64,000 nt of DNA. It comes from Chitinophaga pinensis (lineage in GTDB: Bacteria; Bacteroidota; Bacteroidia; Flavobacteriales_D; Crocinitomicaceae). Shown here piece by piece: positions 55,302 through 64,000 of the stretch (its first letter is position 1; each line of letters begins with the position of its first letter). Under the pieces are notes generated by a model. The model made no database searches. It was not told the origin of the DNA and was given only the letters and a program-made list of their open reading frames with translations. The stretch spans positions 5,001 through 69,000 of the forward strand of contig CALPMT020000003.1 of NCBI GenBank assembly GCA_943324745.2. The letters are read 5' to 3'. Both the position numbers and the translations under genes were made by a program.

Positions 55302-56563
55302 TGTTTGCTTTAATTGATTGTAATAATTTTTATGCATCGTGTGAGCGTGTATTTCGACCAGAATTAGTTGGGAAACCAATTGTTGTTTTGTCGAACAACG
55401 ACGGCGCTGTTATTGCTCGTAGCAATGAGGCGAAAGCCTTAGGAGTACCTATGGGAGCGATTGCTTTTGAATACGAATCTTTTTTTTTGAAAAACAATAT
55501 TTATGTGTTCTCTGCAAATTTTGCTTTGTATGGAGATATGAGTAGTAGAGTAATGAACCTACTCAAAGAATATAGTCCCGATATAGAAATATATAGTATC
55601 GATGAAGCCTTCCTTAAACTTAGAGGATTTGACTATATCGACTTAGTGACTTATGGATTGGACATGCAACGTCGTGTCTCGAAATGGACCGGCATTCCAA
55701 TTAGTGTAGGTATTGCACCAACTAAAGCATTGTCAAAAGTAGCGAATCGTATCGCGAAAAAGTATCCTGAACGAACAGGTGGATCGTACGTCATGGATAC
55801 GGATGAAAAACGTTTGAAGGCTTTGAAGTGGTTGCAAGTAGAAGATATCTGGGGAATAGGTAGGCAACATGCAACAAAATTGAAATCGTATGGCGTAAGG
55901 TCTGCGTTTGATTTTACCCAATTAAACGATGCTTGGGTACGTCGTAATATGAGTGTGGTGGAGTTGCGCTTGAAACACGACTTATCAGGTACATCCATCT
56001 TGGATTTAGAAAAAGTGAAGCCACGTAAAAATATTGCTACAACACGTTCATTTGAACGAAATTTAGTCCATTTTAGTGATATTCAAGAACGAATAACCAC
56101 TTTTTCAGTTGCTTGTGCCGAGAAACTTCGTAGACAAAACGATTGTTGCACGGCCTTATTAGTGTTTTTAAAGACAAATTCTCACAGACAAGAATTAGAT
56201 CAATACAACAATAGTACAGTTGTAAAACTTCCATTTGCTACTAACTCAAGTATTGAACTGGTTAAATTTGCAACTGAGGGGCTTCAACGTATTTTTCGAC
56301 AAGGATATCAATACAAAAAAGCAGGAGTAGTCATTATGGATTTTAAACCTGAAAATGAGATTCAGCTTAATCTGTTTGAGAACAGTAATCCGAAACACAC
56401 ACAATTAATGAAAACAATGGATGTAATCAATCATTGTTATGGTCAACAAAAAATTAGATTAGCAAGTCAGGATCAAAAACGTGTATGGAAAATGAAGCAA
56501 GAACGACTTTCCCCGAGGTATACAACGCATTTACAAGACATTATCATAGTAAACGCACGGTAA
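55301..56563 (+). CDS. umuC: UmuC-type Y-family DNA polymerase
   Basis: A 420-residue Y-family polymerase of normal UmuC length. [16 protein letters not shown] carries the first metal Asp and the steric-gate region, and [10 protein letters not shown] the second acidic pair; [20 protein letters not shown] and [15 protein letters not shown] (helix-hairpin-helix) follow, then a little-finger domain and a C-terminal clamp-binding-like QLNLF at about residue 355. It copies damaged DNA together with UmuD'. It starts on the last base of umuD. Its stop lies 2 bp from the convergent argS stop. Confidence 0.95.
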   Translation: MFALIDCNNFYASCERVFRPELVGKPIVVLSNNDGAVIARSNEAKALGVPMGAIAFEYESFFLKNNIYVFSANFALYGDMSSRVMNLLKEYSPDIEIYSIDEAFLKLRGFDYIDLVTYGLDMQRRVSKWTGIPISVGIAPTKALSKVANRIAKKYPERTGGSYVMDTDEKRLKALKWLQVEDIWGIGRQHATKLKSYGVRSAFDFTQLNDAWVRRNMSVVELRLKHDLSGTSILDLEKVKPRKNIATTRSFERNLVHFSDIQERITTFSVACAEKLRRQNDCCTALLVFLKTNSHRQELDQYNNSTVVKLPFATNSSIELVKFATEGLQRIFRQGYQYKKAGVVIMDFKPENEIQLNLFENSNPKHTQLMKTMDVINHCYGQQKIRLASQDQKRVWKMKQERLSPRYTTHLQDIIIVNAR

Positions 56564-56565
56564 AC

Positions 56566-58461
56566 CTACATCTTTTGTGGTGCTTCAATCCCTAACATAA
56601 GTAATGAATCAACGATCACTTTCGAAACATTCCTACTTATCACTAAACGTAAATCACGGACGCTTTTATTCTCTTCAATCAGCATAGGAACAGATTGGTA
56701 AAAATGATTAAACGCTTTTACCAATTCATAACAATAATTAGCGATTAATGCCGGAGAATAGGAGGTGCCAGCCTCTTTAACAACTGAAGGGTATTGAGAC
56801 AACACTTTAATCAATTCTTTCTCTTCCAATCCTAGCGTTGCATTTGAATATGCTTGAATCTCCCCTGCTTTTGCTAACAATGAATTAATTCGAGCATGTG
56901 CATATTGGATAAACGGGCCTGTATTTCCGGTCAATTCAATTGACTCTTCAGGATTAAATAACATGCGTTTTTTAGGGTCTACTTTTAATAAATAATATTT
57001 CAAGCCTCCCATACCAATCTGTTTAAAAAGCAATTCTTTTTGTTCATTGGACATCCCCTCTATATGTCCGCGTTCAGAAGTCATTTCCTTTGCACTTTGA
57101 ACCACATCTGCCATTAAATCGTCAGCATCAACCACTGTTCCCTCTCTTGATTTCATTTTTCCGGATGGTAAGTCGACCATACCATAAGACAAGTGAAAAC
57201 ATTTATCAGCCCATACATACCCTAATTTCTTAAGGACTAAAAACAACACTTTAAAATGATAATCTTGCTCATTACCTACTGTATAAACAACACCTTCCAA
57301 ATCTGGATAATCTTTTTTACGATCTAAAGCTGTACCTAAATCTTGAGTCATATACACTGCTGTCCCATCTCCTCTTAACAACAACTTTTCGTCCATACCA
57401 TCAGCAGTCAAATCTACCCATACAGAACCATCCTCTTTTTTATAAAAAACACCTTTTGTCAATCCCTCACTCACTAAGTCCTTTCCTAACAAATAGGTTT
57501 CAGACTCATAATATAAACGATCAAAATTCACCCCCATCGCTTCATAGGTCGACTTAAACCCATCATACACCCACCCATTCATCGTAGACCATAATAAGTA
57601 AGTTTGAGGGTCACGCGCCTCCCATTTTACGAGCATTTCTTTAGCATCTCTTAAAACAGAAGTTTCGTTTTTAGCTAAATCTTTAATTTTGGAATCTAAA
57701 TCTGCTTGTGCTTTTTCATCCTTACCTTCTTTCGCAGAAACAAACTTTTGGAATTGTTCAACTACTTGAGGAGAAAAACCTTCAAACGCATTAGTTTCCC
57801 ATTTTTCAATAACCTCTTTTGCTTCTTTGTTAAATTCTTGATCAAAAACAACGTAATATTTCCCTACTAACTTATCTCCTTTCAAACCTGTATTCTCAGG
57901 TGTTTCACGTTCACCTTGCGCATTTACCGGTGAAAAACGTTCCCAAGCCAACATACTTTTACAAATATGAATTCCTCGGTCGTTTATAATTTGAGTTTTA
58001 ATTACTTTATGGCCATTTGCTTTTAAAATTTCAGCAACTGAATAACCTAAAAAATTATTACGTAAATGTCCTAAATGCAAAGGTTTATTGGTATTTGGAG
58101 AAGAATATTCAACTAAGACAGTCCCCTTAGAATCTACAGATTCGCGACCAAACGAGGTGTTTTCATCTATGTTTGATAAGATTTTTTTCCAGTAATCAGC
58201 AGAAAGACTAATATTTAAAAAACCTTGCACCACATTAAAATCAACAATATCATCAATGTTTTCTTTTAAAAACTGACCAATTTTGTTTGCAGCATCAACA
58301 GGAGAAGACTTTAACAATTTAGCAAAAGGAAAAACGACTAATGTTAAGTCACCTTCAAATTCCTTACGCGTCAATTGAAACTGTACTGACTTATCTTCGA
58401 TTTTCACACCAAACAATTGATCTGATTGCTCAACTAAAAGATTCTTTATTTTGTTTTCCAT
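56566..58461 (-). CDS. argS: Arginyl-tRNA synthetase
   Basis: A 631-residue class I synthetase. SSPNTNKPLHLGHLRNNFLGYS contains the HIGH motif (HLGH) and SGKMKSREGT the KMSKS-equivalent. The N-terminal additional domain that binds the tRNA D-loop comes first (about 1-110), and the C-terminal helical anticodon domain ends in VSKVIVDSLLMLGIEAPQKM, with the DALR-type helices. It charges tRNA-Arg. It follows the arginase gene by 2 bp on the same strand, so both are probably one transcript, and converges on umuC with a 2-bp gap. Confidence 0.97.
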   Translation of the reverse strand: MENKIKNLLVEQSDQLFGVKIEDKSVQFQLTRKEFEGDLTLVVFPFAKLLKSSPVDAANKIGQFLKENIDDIVDFNVVQGFLNISLSADYWKKILSNIDENTSFGRESVDSKGTVLVEYSSPNTNKPLHLGHLRNNFLGYSVAEILKANGHKVIKTQIINDRGIHICKSMLAWERFSPVNAQGERETPENTGLKGDKLVGKYYVVFDQEFNKEAKEVIEKWETNAFEGFSPQVVEQFQKFVSAKEGKDEKAQADLDSKIKDLAKNETSVLRDAKEMLVKWEARDPQTYLLWSTMNGWVYDGFKSTYEAMGVNFDRLYYESETYLLGKDLVSEGLTKGVFYKKEDGSVWVDLTADGMDEKLLLRGDGTAVYMTQDLGTALDRKKDYPDLEGVVYTVGNEQDYHFKVLFLVLKKLGYVWADKCFHLSYGMVDLPSGKMKSREGTVVDADDLMADVVQSAKEMTSERGHIEGMSNEQKELLFKQIGMGGLKYYLLKVDPKKRMLFNPEESIELTGNTGPFIQYAHARINSLLAKAGEIQAYSNATLGLEEKELIKVLSQYPSVVKEAGTSYSPALIANYCYELVKAFNHFYQSVPMLIEENKSVRDLRLVISRNVSKVIVDSLLMLGIEAPQKM

Positions 58462-58463
58462 AA

Positions 58464-59417
58464 TTACTTTGTAATGATCGCTACCAAATTCTCTACTATA
58501 CCAAAAGCCACTTCAGCCATTTCGTTTTTCTTTTCGTCTAAACAAGGATTTATTTCAACAAATTCCACACAACATACCTTCTGACTTTCCAATAGTCCCT
58601 TCATAATTACCTCTGCTTCATCGGGAAACAAACCATTATCTACTGGAGTACCTGTACCATGAGAAGTCACTTTTGGGTCCATAGAATCAACATCAAAAGA
58701 GATGTAAATTAAATCACAAGCTTCAAGCTTATACAAAATTTCAACAGCAACTTGGCTTGCTGATTTCGCTCGTACTTCAGCTACTCCATAGTTTTTTATC
58801 CTTAATCGCTCGATAACAGTATCCTCTTGCTCTTCCGTATCTCTTACAGATACAAACACCAAATCTTCAGGCGAAATTTTAGGTGAAATCCCGTGTATGT
58901 TTTTTAATGAATCCCAAAGTTCTTTTTCTTCAATCGAAATATCATTAACCTTACATGGTAAATTGTCTTCATTAAGTGCCGTTGACAAGGGCATTCCATG
59001 CATATTTCCTGAAGGAGTGGTATAAGGAGAATGAATATCCCCATGAGCATCAATCCAAACAACACCTAAACGTTTATTAGGGAAAGCATTTCGAATGGCA
59101 GCAATTGTACCTCCGGCAGAACCATGATCTCCAGATAGTAAAAACGGGAAATTATTACGCTTATAAATTGCTGATATGTGTGTATCTAATTCTTTAAAAA
59201 TGGTTAATAGCCCATCACAATTCTTTGCAAAGTTAAACGTAGACTCTTTATCCAACAAGGAATTACAATCTTTCATACACACCACAGGAGACTGACCAAA
59301 AAGAGAACTTCTATTTTTTCTTGCAGCTGTAATTAAGGCGAAAGGACCTAATGAAGCTCCGCGCGTACCTGCTGTAATTTCCGATGGATTTAGGAGAAAT
59401 GTTATATCTTTATACAT
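58464..59417 (-). CDS. Arginase-family ureohydrolase
   Basis: A 317-residue protein of the ureohydrolase superfamily. All manganese ligand motifs are present: SGDHGS (His), WIDAHGDIHSP (Asp-His-Asp) and SFDVDSMDP (two Asp). The SGNMHGMPLS segment is typical of arginases, as is a C-terminal VEFVEINPCLDEKN. Arginase cleaves L-arginine to ornithine and urea; formimidoylglutamase or agmatinase are less likely. It lies 2 bp before argS, so arginine breakdown and arginyl-tRNA charging share a transcript. A -7 element lies at 59439-59446. Confidence 0.88.
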   Translation of the reverse strand: MYKDITFLLNPSEITAGTRGASLGPFALITAARKNRSSLFGQSPVVCMKDCNSLLDKESTFNFAKNCDGLLTIFKELDTHISAIYKRNNFPFLLSGDHGSAGGTIAAIRNAFPNKRLGVVWIDAHGDIHSPYTTPSGNMHGMPLSTALNEDNLPCKVNDISIEEKELWDSLKNIHGISPKISPEDLVFVSVRDTEEQEDTVIERLRIKNYGVAEVRAKSASQVAVEILYKLEACDLIYISFDVDSMDPKVTSHGTGTPVDNGLFPDEAEVIMKGLLESQKVCCVEFVEINPCLDEKKNEMAEVAFGIVENLVAIITK

Positions 59418-59438
59418 AAATTCAAAATACTAGATCCA

Positions 59439-59446
59439 CAAAAATA
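59439..59446 (-). promoter_or_regulatory. -7 promoter element of the arginase-argS transcript
   Basis: TATTTTTG on the minus strand matches TAnnTTTG, 22 bases before the arginase ATG. Confidence 0.5.
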
Positions 59447-59474
59447 ATACATATCCACGAATACCTTGCACTTT

Positions 59475-60101
59475 ATGAAACTCATCTTACTATTTTCAGT
59501 TTTCCTTTATTCCTCCTTGGTATTTTCTCAAAACTACAAACCATTTGAGGGAGAATTAACCTATAGTATTGAATTAATTCACCCAGAAACAAACAAAGCG
59601 AAATTTATTTCATTCACAACAATCTTTACAAATGATACATTAGTTCGAACAGAGAGTGAAAATATTGCTTTAGGCAAACAAACACTCATTAGACACTTAC
59701 AACTATCTAAACAATACGTACTACTCGAATACCAAGGCAAAAAATATGCCATCCAGCAAAATATAGGGAAAGATACGATTCCTTCAAGTTACACATTTAC
59801 TGAGTGTAGAGGAGTGAAAAAAATTGGAGGATTTAAAGCAAAAAAAATCATTGTAAATCATTCCAACTTCAAAACTCCCTTAGCCATGTATTACGTCAAA
59901 GAAATTAACCCAAACTACATTGGCATATTAAAAGGTATATCAGGACTTCCTGTAAAATATTACATTCAAACAGAAAACGGTTTACTTTGTTATACCTTAA
60001 GAGAATTTAAAGAAAAAAAAATTCCTAGCTCACTTTTTTTAGTCAGTAAAGAGTATGAAAAAATCTCTTTCCTAGACTTTATTGAACGCGTCAGTAAATA
60101 A
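59475..60101 (+). CDS. Secreted protein of unknown function (GLPGLI/DUF4412-like architecture)
   Basis: A 208-residue protein with a signal peptide (KLILLFSVFLYSSLVFSQ). The mature part begins FEGELTYSIELIHPETNKAKF and is built of beta strands, with YEYQGKKYAIQQ-like and GGFKAKKIIVNH segments and a late ILKGISGLPVKYYIQTENGLLCYTL, the recurring layout of small periplasmic lipocalin-like proteins in Bacteroidota. I cannot name a family with confidence. The frame opens with TTG at 59466; ATG 59475 gives the proper signal peptide. It diverges from the arginase gene and precedes ftsK by 99 bp. Confidence 0.7.
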   Translation: MKLILLFSVFLYSSLVFSQNYKPFEGELTYSIELIHPETNKAKFISFTTIFTNDTLVRTESENIALGKQTLIRHLQLSKQYVLLEYQGKKYAIQQNIGKDTIPSSYTFTECRGVKKIGGFKAKKIIVNHSNFKTPLAMYYVKEINPNYIGILKGISGLPVKYYIQTENGLLCYTLREFKEKKIPSSLFLVSKEYEKISFLDFIERVSK

Positions 60102-60200
60102 CACTAAAAAAACTAACATTTCGCTGTTTATACTTCGTTTACAATCTCGATTTTCCCCCATATACTGATTGTATCTTCGTAGGATAGATTTTACGCAGAT

Positions 60201-62852
60201 ATGTCATTAGAAAACCAATATATACAACGAGGTCAAGAAGAAGTAATTCCTGAAGCTCCAAAAAAAACAAAAAGATCAAGTTCAAAAGTTGAGAAAGAAG
60301 CAACATCAGATAAAGTTTCTATCATTGAAAAATTCTCCCAACGTTGGGACAAAAAACGTGCATCAACGATTATTGGAGCTTTATTGATTTGCATTTCATT
60401 TTACTGTTTGCTTGCCTGTGTTTCCTATCTTTTCACTTGGCAAATTGATCAAAACAGAATTATTGGAAAAGGTTTTTTTGAATTTATTTTCGAATCAAAT
60501 GTGCAACAAGTAGCCAATTGGAATGGTAAATTAGGTGCTTGGATTTCTCACACATTAATCTTTAATTCCTTCGGAATAGCTGCTTTAGTCATTCCTTTTT
60601 TAATTTTTCTATATGGATTAAAATTATTAGCAAACATTCAGTTTTTACCCATTCAAAAAACTACAGGCAAGTCGCTTGTTTGGATGATTTGGGCTTCTAT
60701 TTTCTTGGGCTATTTTGCAAACTACGTAAATTTTGTAGGCGGATCATTTGGCTACTACATCAATCATTGGTTGCGTTTTACCATTGGAGAAATTGGAACA
60801 TTTGTATTCATACTTGCCTTACTCTATATTGTTTTAGTTGTTCTACACAACCCTAATTTCCAAGAAATGTTTGCTAATTTAATAACTCATTTCACGAAAG
60901 ATGAGGACGAGGATGAACAAGGGCATGAGGAAGAGGATTTGGAAAATAAACTTCGAATAAAACATACAGTTACACCAGATGATTTACATATTATCAATCC
61001 TATTAAAGAGGAGGATATTCAAAATGAATACATAAGTAAGCCTGTTATATTTGACGAAGATGATGATTTTGACACTGTCATTGCTCCGATTGAAAAACAA
61101 GATATTCCATCAACTATTATTCAAGAAATTGAAGATGATTTTGAATCCATCACTCAACCAATTGCTCCGATTTCATCAATACATACTGATGACTTCATTG
61201 TCGAAATTCCGGAAAACACTTTTACACCAGTAGCAATTGAACATCCTTCCACCTTAGAGATCGCGAATGATTTCCAAGTAGAAATCCCCGAAAACGAAGA
61301 CGTTCTATCAGAAAAAGAAACTGACGATTTACGCAAAGAATATGGAGATTACGACCCGACGTTGGATTTGGCAGGCTATATGCTACCTTCTATTGATTTA
61401 TTAAGAGATTGGGGGAATACAGAAGTAAGTATCAACAAACAAGAATTAGAAGACAATAAAAACAGAATTGTTGAAACGCTTTCTCATTACAAAATTGACA
61501 TTGCAAAAATCAAAGCAACTGTTGGTCCTACTGTCACTTTATACGAAATTATTCCAGCACCTGGAGTACGAATTTCCAAAATCAAAAACTTGGAAGATGA
61601 TATTGCGTTAAGTTTATCCGCATTAGGAATTCGTATTATTGCTCCGATCCCTGGAAAAGGTACCATTGGTATAGAAGTCCCAAATAGTAATCCTCAAATG
61701 GTTTCGATGCGCTCATTGATTGCTTCTGAGAAATTTCAAAACTCAGATTTTGAACTTCCAGTGGTACTTGGTAAAACGATTACGAATGAAACATATACTT
61801 TTGACTTAACAAAAATGCCTCACTTATTGGTTGCAGGTTCAACCGGTCAGGGTAAATCCGTTGGTTTAAATGCAATCTTAATTTCAATTTTATACAAAAA
61901 ACACCCTGCACAAGTTAAATTTGTATTGGTCGATCCGAAAAAAGTAGAGTTAACTTTATACAACAAAATTGAACGACATTTTCTTGCTAAACTACCAGGA
62001 GAAGAAGATGCTATAATTACTGATACATCAAAAGTAGTAGCTACGTTGAATTCATTATGTATCGAAATGGATGAGCGTTACGAGTTATTAAAAGATGCTG
62101 GGGTAAGAACAATTAAGGAATATAATACTAAATTTATTTCACGTCGTTTAAACCCTGAAAAAGGTCATCGTTACTTACCATACATCGTTGTTTTGATTGA
62201 CGAGTTTGCTGATTTGATTATGACTGCAGGTAAAGAAGTAGAACATCCTATTGCGCGTATAGCTCAGTTAGCACGTGCCATCGGTATTCACTTAATAGTT
62301 GCCACTCAAAGGCCATCCGTAAATGTTATCACGGGCATGATCAAAGCAAACTTCCCTGCTCGTATCGCATTCCGTGTCCTTTCAAAAATAGATTCTCGCA
62401 CCATTTTAGATTCATCGGGTGCAGATCAATTAATTGGTCGAGGAGACATGTTAATCTCTACAGGTCAAGATATGATACGTTTACAATGTGGGTTTGTAGA
62501 TACACCAGAAGTGGAAGAAATTTGTGCATTTATTGGAAATCAACGTGCATATCCTGACGCCTTATTACTTCCAGAATATGTAGGTGAAGGCGCAGAATCA
62601 AAAGAATTTGATTTAGGCGATATTGACCCTATGTTTGGCGATGCAGCCCGAATAGTGGTGATGCACCAACAAGGATCTGCAAGTTTACTGCAAAGAAAGC
62701 TTAAATTAGGATATAATAGAGCTGGACGAATTGTAGATCAATTAGAAGCTTTTAATATCATTGGACCATTCCAAGGTAGTAAAGCGAGAGAAGTATTATA
62801 CACTGATAGCGAATCACTTGAAGAGTATCTTAAAGTGAAAGGATTATCTTAA
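60201..62852 (+). CDS. ftsK: DNA translocase FtsK/SpoIIIE
   Basis: An 883-residue protein. After a Lys-rich start, four membrane helices (about 54-76, 112-140, 152-180, 195-216) anchor it at the septum. A long acidic linker (about 225-370, with many Glu/Asp and repeated FxVEIPEN-type phrases) follows, then the motor: alpha and beta RecA-like parts with Walker A GSTGQGKS near 546, Walker B VVLIDEFADLI near 664, and a C-terminal winged-helix gamma domain (ASLLQRKLKLGYNRAGRIVDQLE). It pumps DNA during chromosome segregation. The linker is shorter than in E. coli FtsK (total 1329). Confidence 0.96.
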   Translation: MSLENQYIQRGQEEVIPEAPKKTKRSSSKVEKEATSDKVSIIEKFSQRWDKKRASTIIGALLICISFYCLLACVSYLFTWQIDQNRIIGKGFFEFIFESNVQQVANWNGKLGAWISHTLIFNSFGIAALVIPFLIFLYGLKLLANIQFLPIQKTTGKSLVWMIWASIFLGYFANYVNFVGGSFGYYINHWLRFTIGEIGTFVFILALLYIVLVVLHNPNFQEMFANLITHFTKDEDEDEQGHEEEDLENKLRIKHTVTPDDLHIINPIKEEDIQNEYISKPVIFDEDDDFDTVIAPIEKQDIPSTIIQEIEDDFESITQPIAPISSIHTDDFIVEIPENTFTPVAIEHPSTLEIANDFQVEIPENEDVLSEKETDDLRKEYGDYDPTLDLAGYMLPSIDLLRDWGNTEVSINKQELEDNKNRIVETLSHYKIDIAKIKATVGPTVTLYEIIPAPGVRISKIKNLEDDIALSLSALGIRIIAPIPGKGTIGIEVPNSNPQMVSMRSLIASEKFQNSDFELPVVLGKTITNETYTFDLTKMPHLLVAGSTGQGKSVGLNAILISILYKKHPAQVKFVLVDPKKVELTLYNKIERHFLAKLPGEEDAIITDTSKVVATLNSLCIEMDERYELLKDAGVRTIKEYNTKFISRRLNPEKGHRYLPYIVVLIDEFADLIMTAGKEVEHPIARIAQLARAIGIHLIVATQRPSVNVITGMIKANFPARIAFRVLSKIDSRTILDSSGADQLIGRGDMLISTGQDMIRLQCGFVDTPEVEEICAFIGNQRAYPDALLLPEYVGEGAESKEFDLGDIDPMFGDAARIVVMHQQGSASLLQRKLKLGYNRAGRIVDQLEAFNIIGPFQGSKAREVLYTDSESLEEYLKVKGLS

Positions 62853-62965
62853 AATGTAAAAAAAACATACTTAAAAACGAATGTAATTGAAATAAACTAC
62901 GATTGATTTATATACACAACAGAGGTGTTAAAACGAAAGCTCTTTTTTCTATTTAAGGAATAATA

Positions 62966-64000
62966 TTAACGATTTACATTGATTATTTCATAGCCAATTT
63001 GTTCATTTCCAAATTTTATCATGTACATACCTTTTGTTAGTTGTGGAAGTTGAATACTATGATTGTTTTTTCCTTTTTGAGCTAGAAAAACATCAACAAA
63101 CAATATTTGACCTACCATATTGAATAATTGGATTGTCATTTCATCATTTTCGAAGGATGTAAAACGAATCGTCAATTTATCTTCTACAAGTGGATTTGGA
63201 TAAACAGAGAATTCACGAACCAGTTCTTCTTCAAAATTGACTGATTCTATCTCAGAATATGTGTATTGTCCATCAAAATCGGTTTGTTTCAAACGATAAT
63301 AAGAAATTCCATTCAAAGGGTAATTATCATATCCAAAATAGTACAAATTTGTTTTACTATTCCCTGCTCCTACTTTCGAAAATACGTTCTCAAAGTTTTT
63401 TCCATCGTATGATCTTTCCACAGTAAAGAAATCGTTATTATCCTCAGTACCTGTTTCCCAATCCAAACGAACTTTATTTCCTGTTTGTTTTACTTTAAAT
63501 TCAATTAATTTAATAGGTAAAGCTGACGGATCTTCTACTGAAAAAGGTGAGAAGGATGTAATCCCAGATCTCGTTTGCGTATAAATTGTACCTGATACAT
63601 TTGTTGCTGCACTTGATGTAATACCTGTGTCCCATGAAGAACCATTATGGTGACCAATATAACTATTACTTCTAGTAAAATTTGATAACTCACGAGAAAC
63701 ATCCCATTGAACAGTCAAAGTTACTGAATAACCAGGGCCGCTTGAAGATACATTCCAAGTTTTATCGATTGCATGTGATGTTGATGCAGAACCAGTTGTA
63801 CCACTTGCTAAACGACCATGTCCAATACAAACACTAATATCTCTTGTAGTTCCTGTATTATTGATTATGATGGGTGTATAGACAGTAGATGAAGCAGAAT
63901 GCCCAACCGGGAAAACTTGTTTACCTAAAACTGAACCAGATCCTAAACTATTTTGAGTTACTTTTCCTATAGAATCAGTTACAACAAATGTTGTATCACT
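62966..64000 (-). CDS. T9SS cargo protein with C-terminal sorting domain, 5' end outside window
   Basis: The frame is open to the last base of the window, giving 344 residues of the C-terminal part. The distal part reads VFPVGHSASSTVYTPIIINNTGTTRD, then a region of beta strands, then IKLIEFKVKQTGNKVRLDWETGTEDNNDFFTVERSYDGKNFE, a fibronectin-like segment common in Bacteroidota secreted proteins. The last 80 residues, from FSVYPNPLVEDKLTIRF to GMYMIKFGNEQIGYEIINVNR, are a type A sorting domain that the T9SS recognises and PorU removes. The catalytic or binding domain, if any, lies upstream. It converges on ftsK. Confidence 0.9.
   Translation of the reverse strand, partial: SDTTFVVTDSIGKVTQNSLGSGSVLGKQVFPVGHSASSTVYTPIIINNTGTTRDISVCIGHGRLASGTTGSASTSHAIDKTWNVSSSGPGYSVTLTVQWDVSRELSNFTRSNSYIGHHNGSSWDTGITSSAATNVSGTIYTQTRSGITSFSPFSVEDPSALPIKLIEFKVKQTGNKVRLDWETGTEDNNDFFTVERSYDGKNFENVFSKVGAGNSKTNLYYFGYDNYPLNGISYYRLKQTDFDGQYTYSEIESVNFEEELVREFSVYPNPLVEDKLTIRFTSFENDEMTIQLFNMVGQILFVDVFLAQKGKNNHSIQLPQLTKGMYMIKFGNEQIGYEIINVNR

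Noticed and set aside
54852-56563. umuDC as part of a mobile element
   Set aside because: No integrase, att-like repeats or composition change around it; neighbours are ordinary housekeeping genes.
62920-62960. Terminator between ftsK and the T9SS cargo gene
   Set aside because: Only a 4-bp AGAG/CTCT pairing with a long loop before a T run; too weak to call.

Overview
The window looks like chromosomal core sequence from an AT-rich member of the Bacteroidota, most likely order Flavobacteriales (a Fluviicola/Crocinitomicaceae-type relative is my guess, not proven). The reasons are type IX secretion genes (porU, porV, gldJ, a PorP/SprF protein and a cargo protein with a C-terminal sorting domain), the Bacteroidota sigma-factor -7 element TAnnTTTG in front of many genes, nearly absent Shine-Dalgarno sequences, an OstA-like LPS protein, a DciA/RecF pair and a monomeric isocitrate dehydrogenase. 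I see no integrase, transposase, prophage, CRISPR array or defence island.

Layout. 1-2.9 kb: 3' end of rdgB, a 497-bp gene-free stretch, then icd. 3-7.2 kb: a DUF4403 lipoprotein, then a leftward trio (BaiN-like flavoprotein, Tag-type glycosylase, NlpC/P60 hydrolase). 7.3-12.2 kb: panB, an RluA-type pseudouridine synthase, a membrane-anchored patatin and a CorA channel. 12.3-15.4 kb: recR, lhgO, a cold-shock-domain gene with a long structured leader, and a DUF1573 lipoprotein. 15.5-22 kb, all leftward: S41 protease, dciA, recF, two small unknowns, a small membrane protein, purC, phoH. 22.1-23.3 kb: SAM hydrolase (DUF62) overlapping an ABM-domain gene. 23.3-33.1 kb: the T9SS locus, with porU-porV-ispF leftward and PorP/SprF, gldJ and murF rightward. 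33.2-41.4 kb: acyl-CoA dehydrogenase, anmK, gdh-nhaD, exbB-exbD-tonB-like-folC. 41.4-47.2 kb: tRNA-Val(TAC), rnhB, an unknown membrane protein abutting lnt, a small secreted protein, gmhA. 47.2-54.7 kb, leftward: OstA-like, purA, STAS, Fur-like regulator, RelA/SpoT homologue, fumarylacetoacetase. 54.8-64 kb: umuDC, argS-arginase, a secreted unknown, ftsK and the 3' part of a T9SS cargo gene.

Themes: envelope assembly (T9SS, Lnt, OstA-like, MurF, AnmK, GmhA, Ton energy transduction), DNA maintenance (RecF, RecR, DciA, FtsK, UmuDC, Tag, RNase HII) and central metabolism. No clearly undescribed multi-gene system stands out. The most notable signals are non-coding: short word-like direct repeats sitting on gene 3' ends, a REP-like palindrome, a structured leader on a cold-shock gene, and a strong terminator-like hairpin whose U-tract runs straight into the murF start codon. 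Protein-level oddities are a Fur protein without its CxxC pair, a TonB-like protein with a Gly/Asn linker, a membrane-fused patatin, and the unknown protein coupled to lnt.
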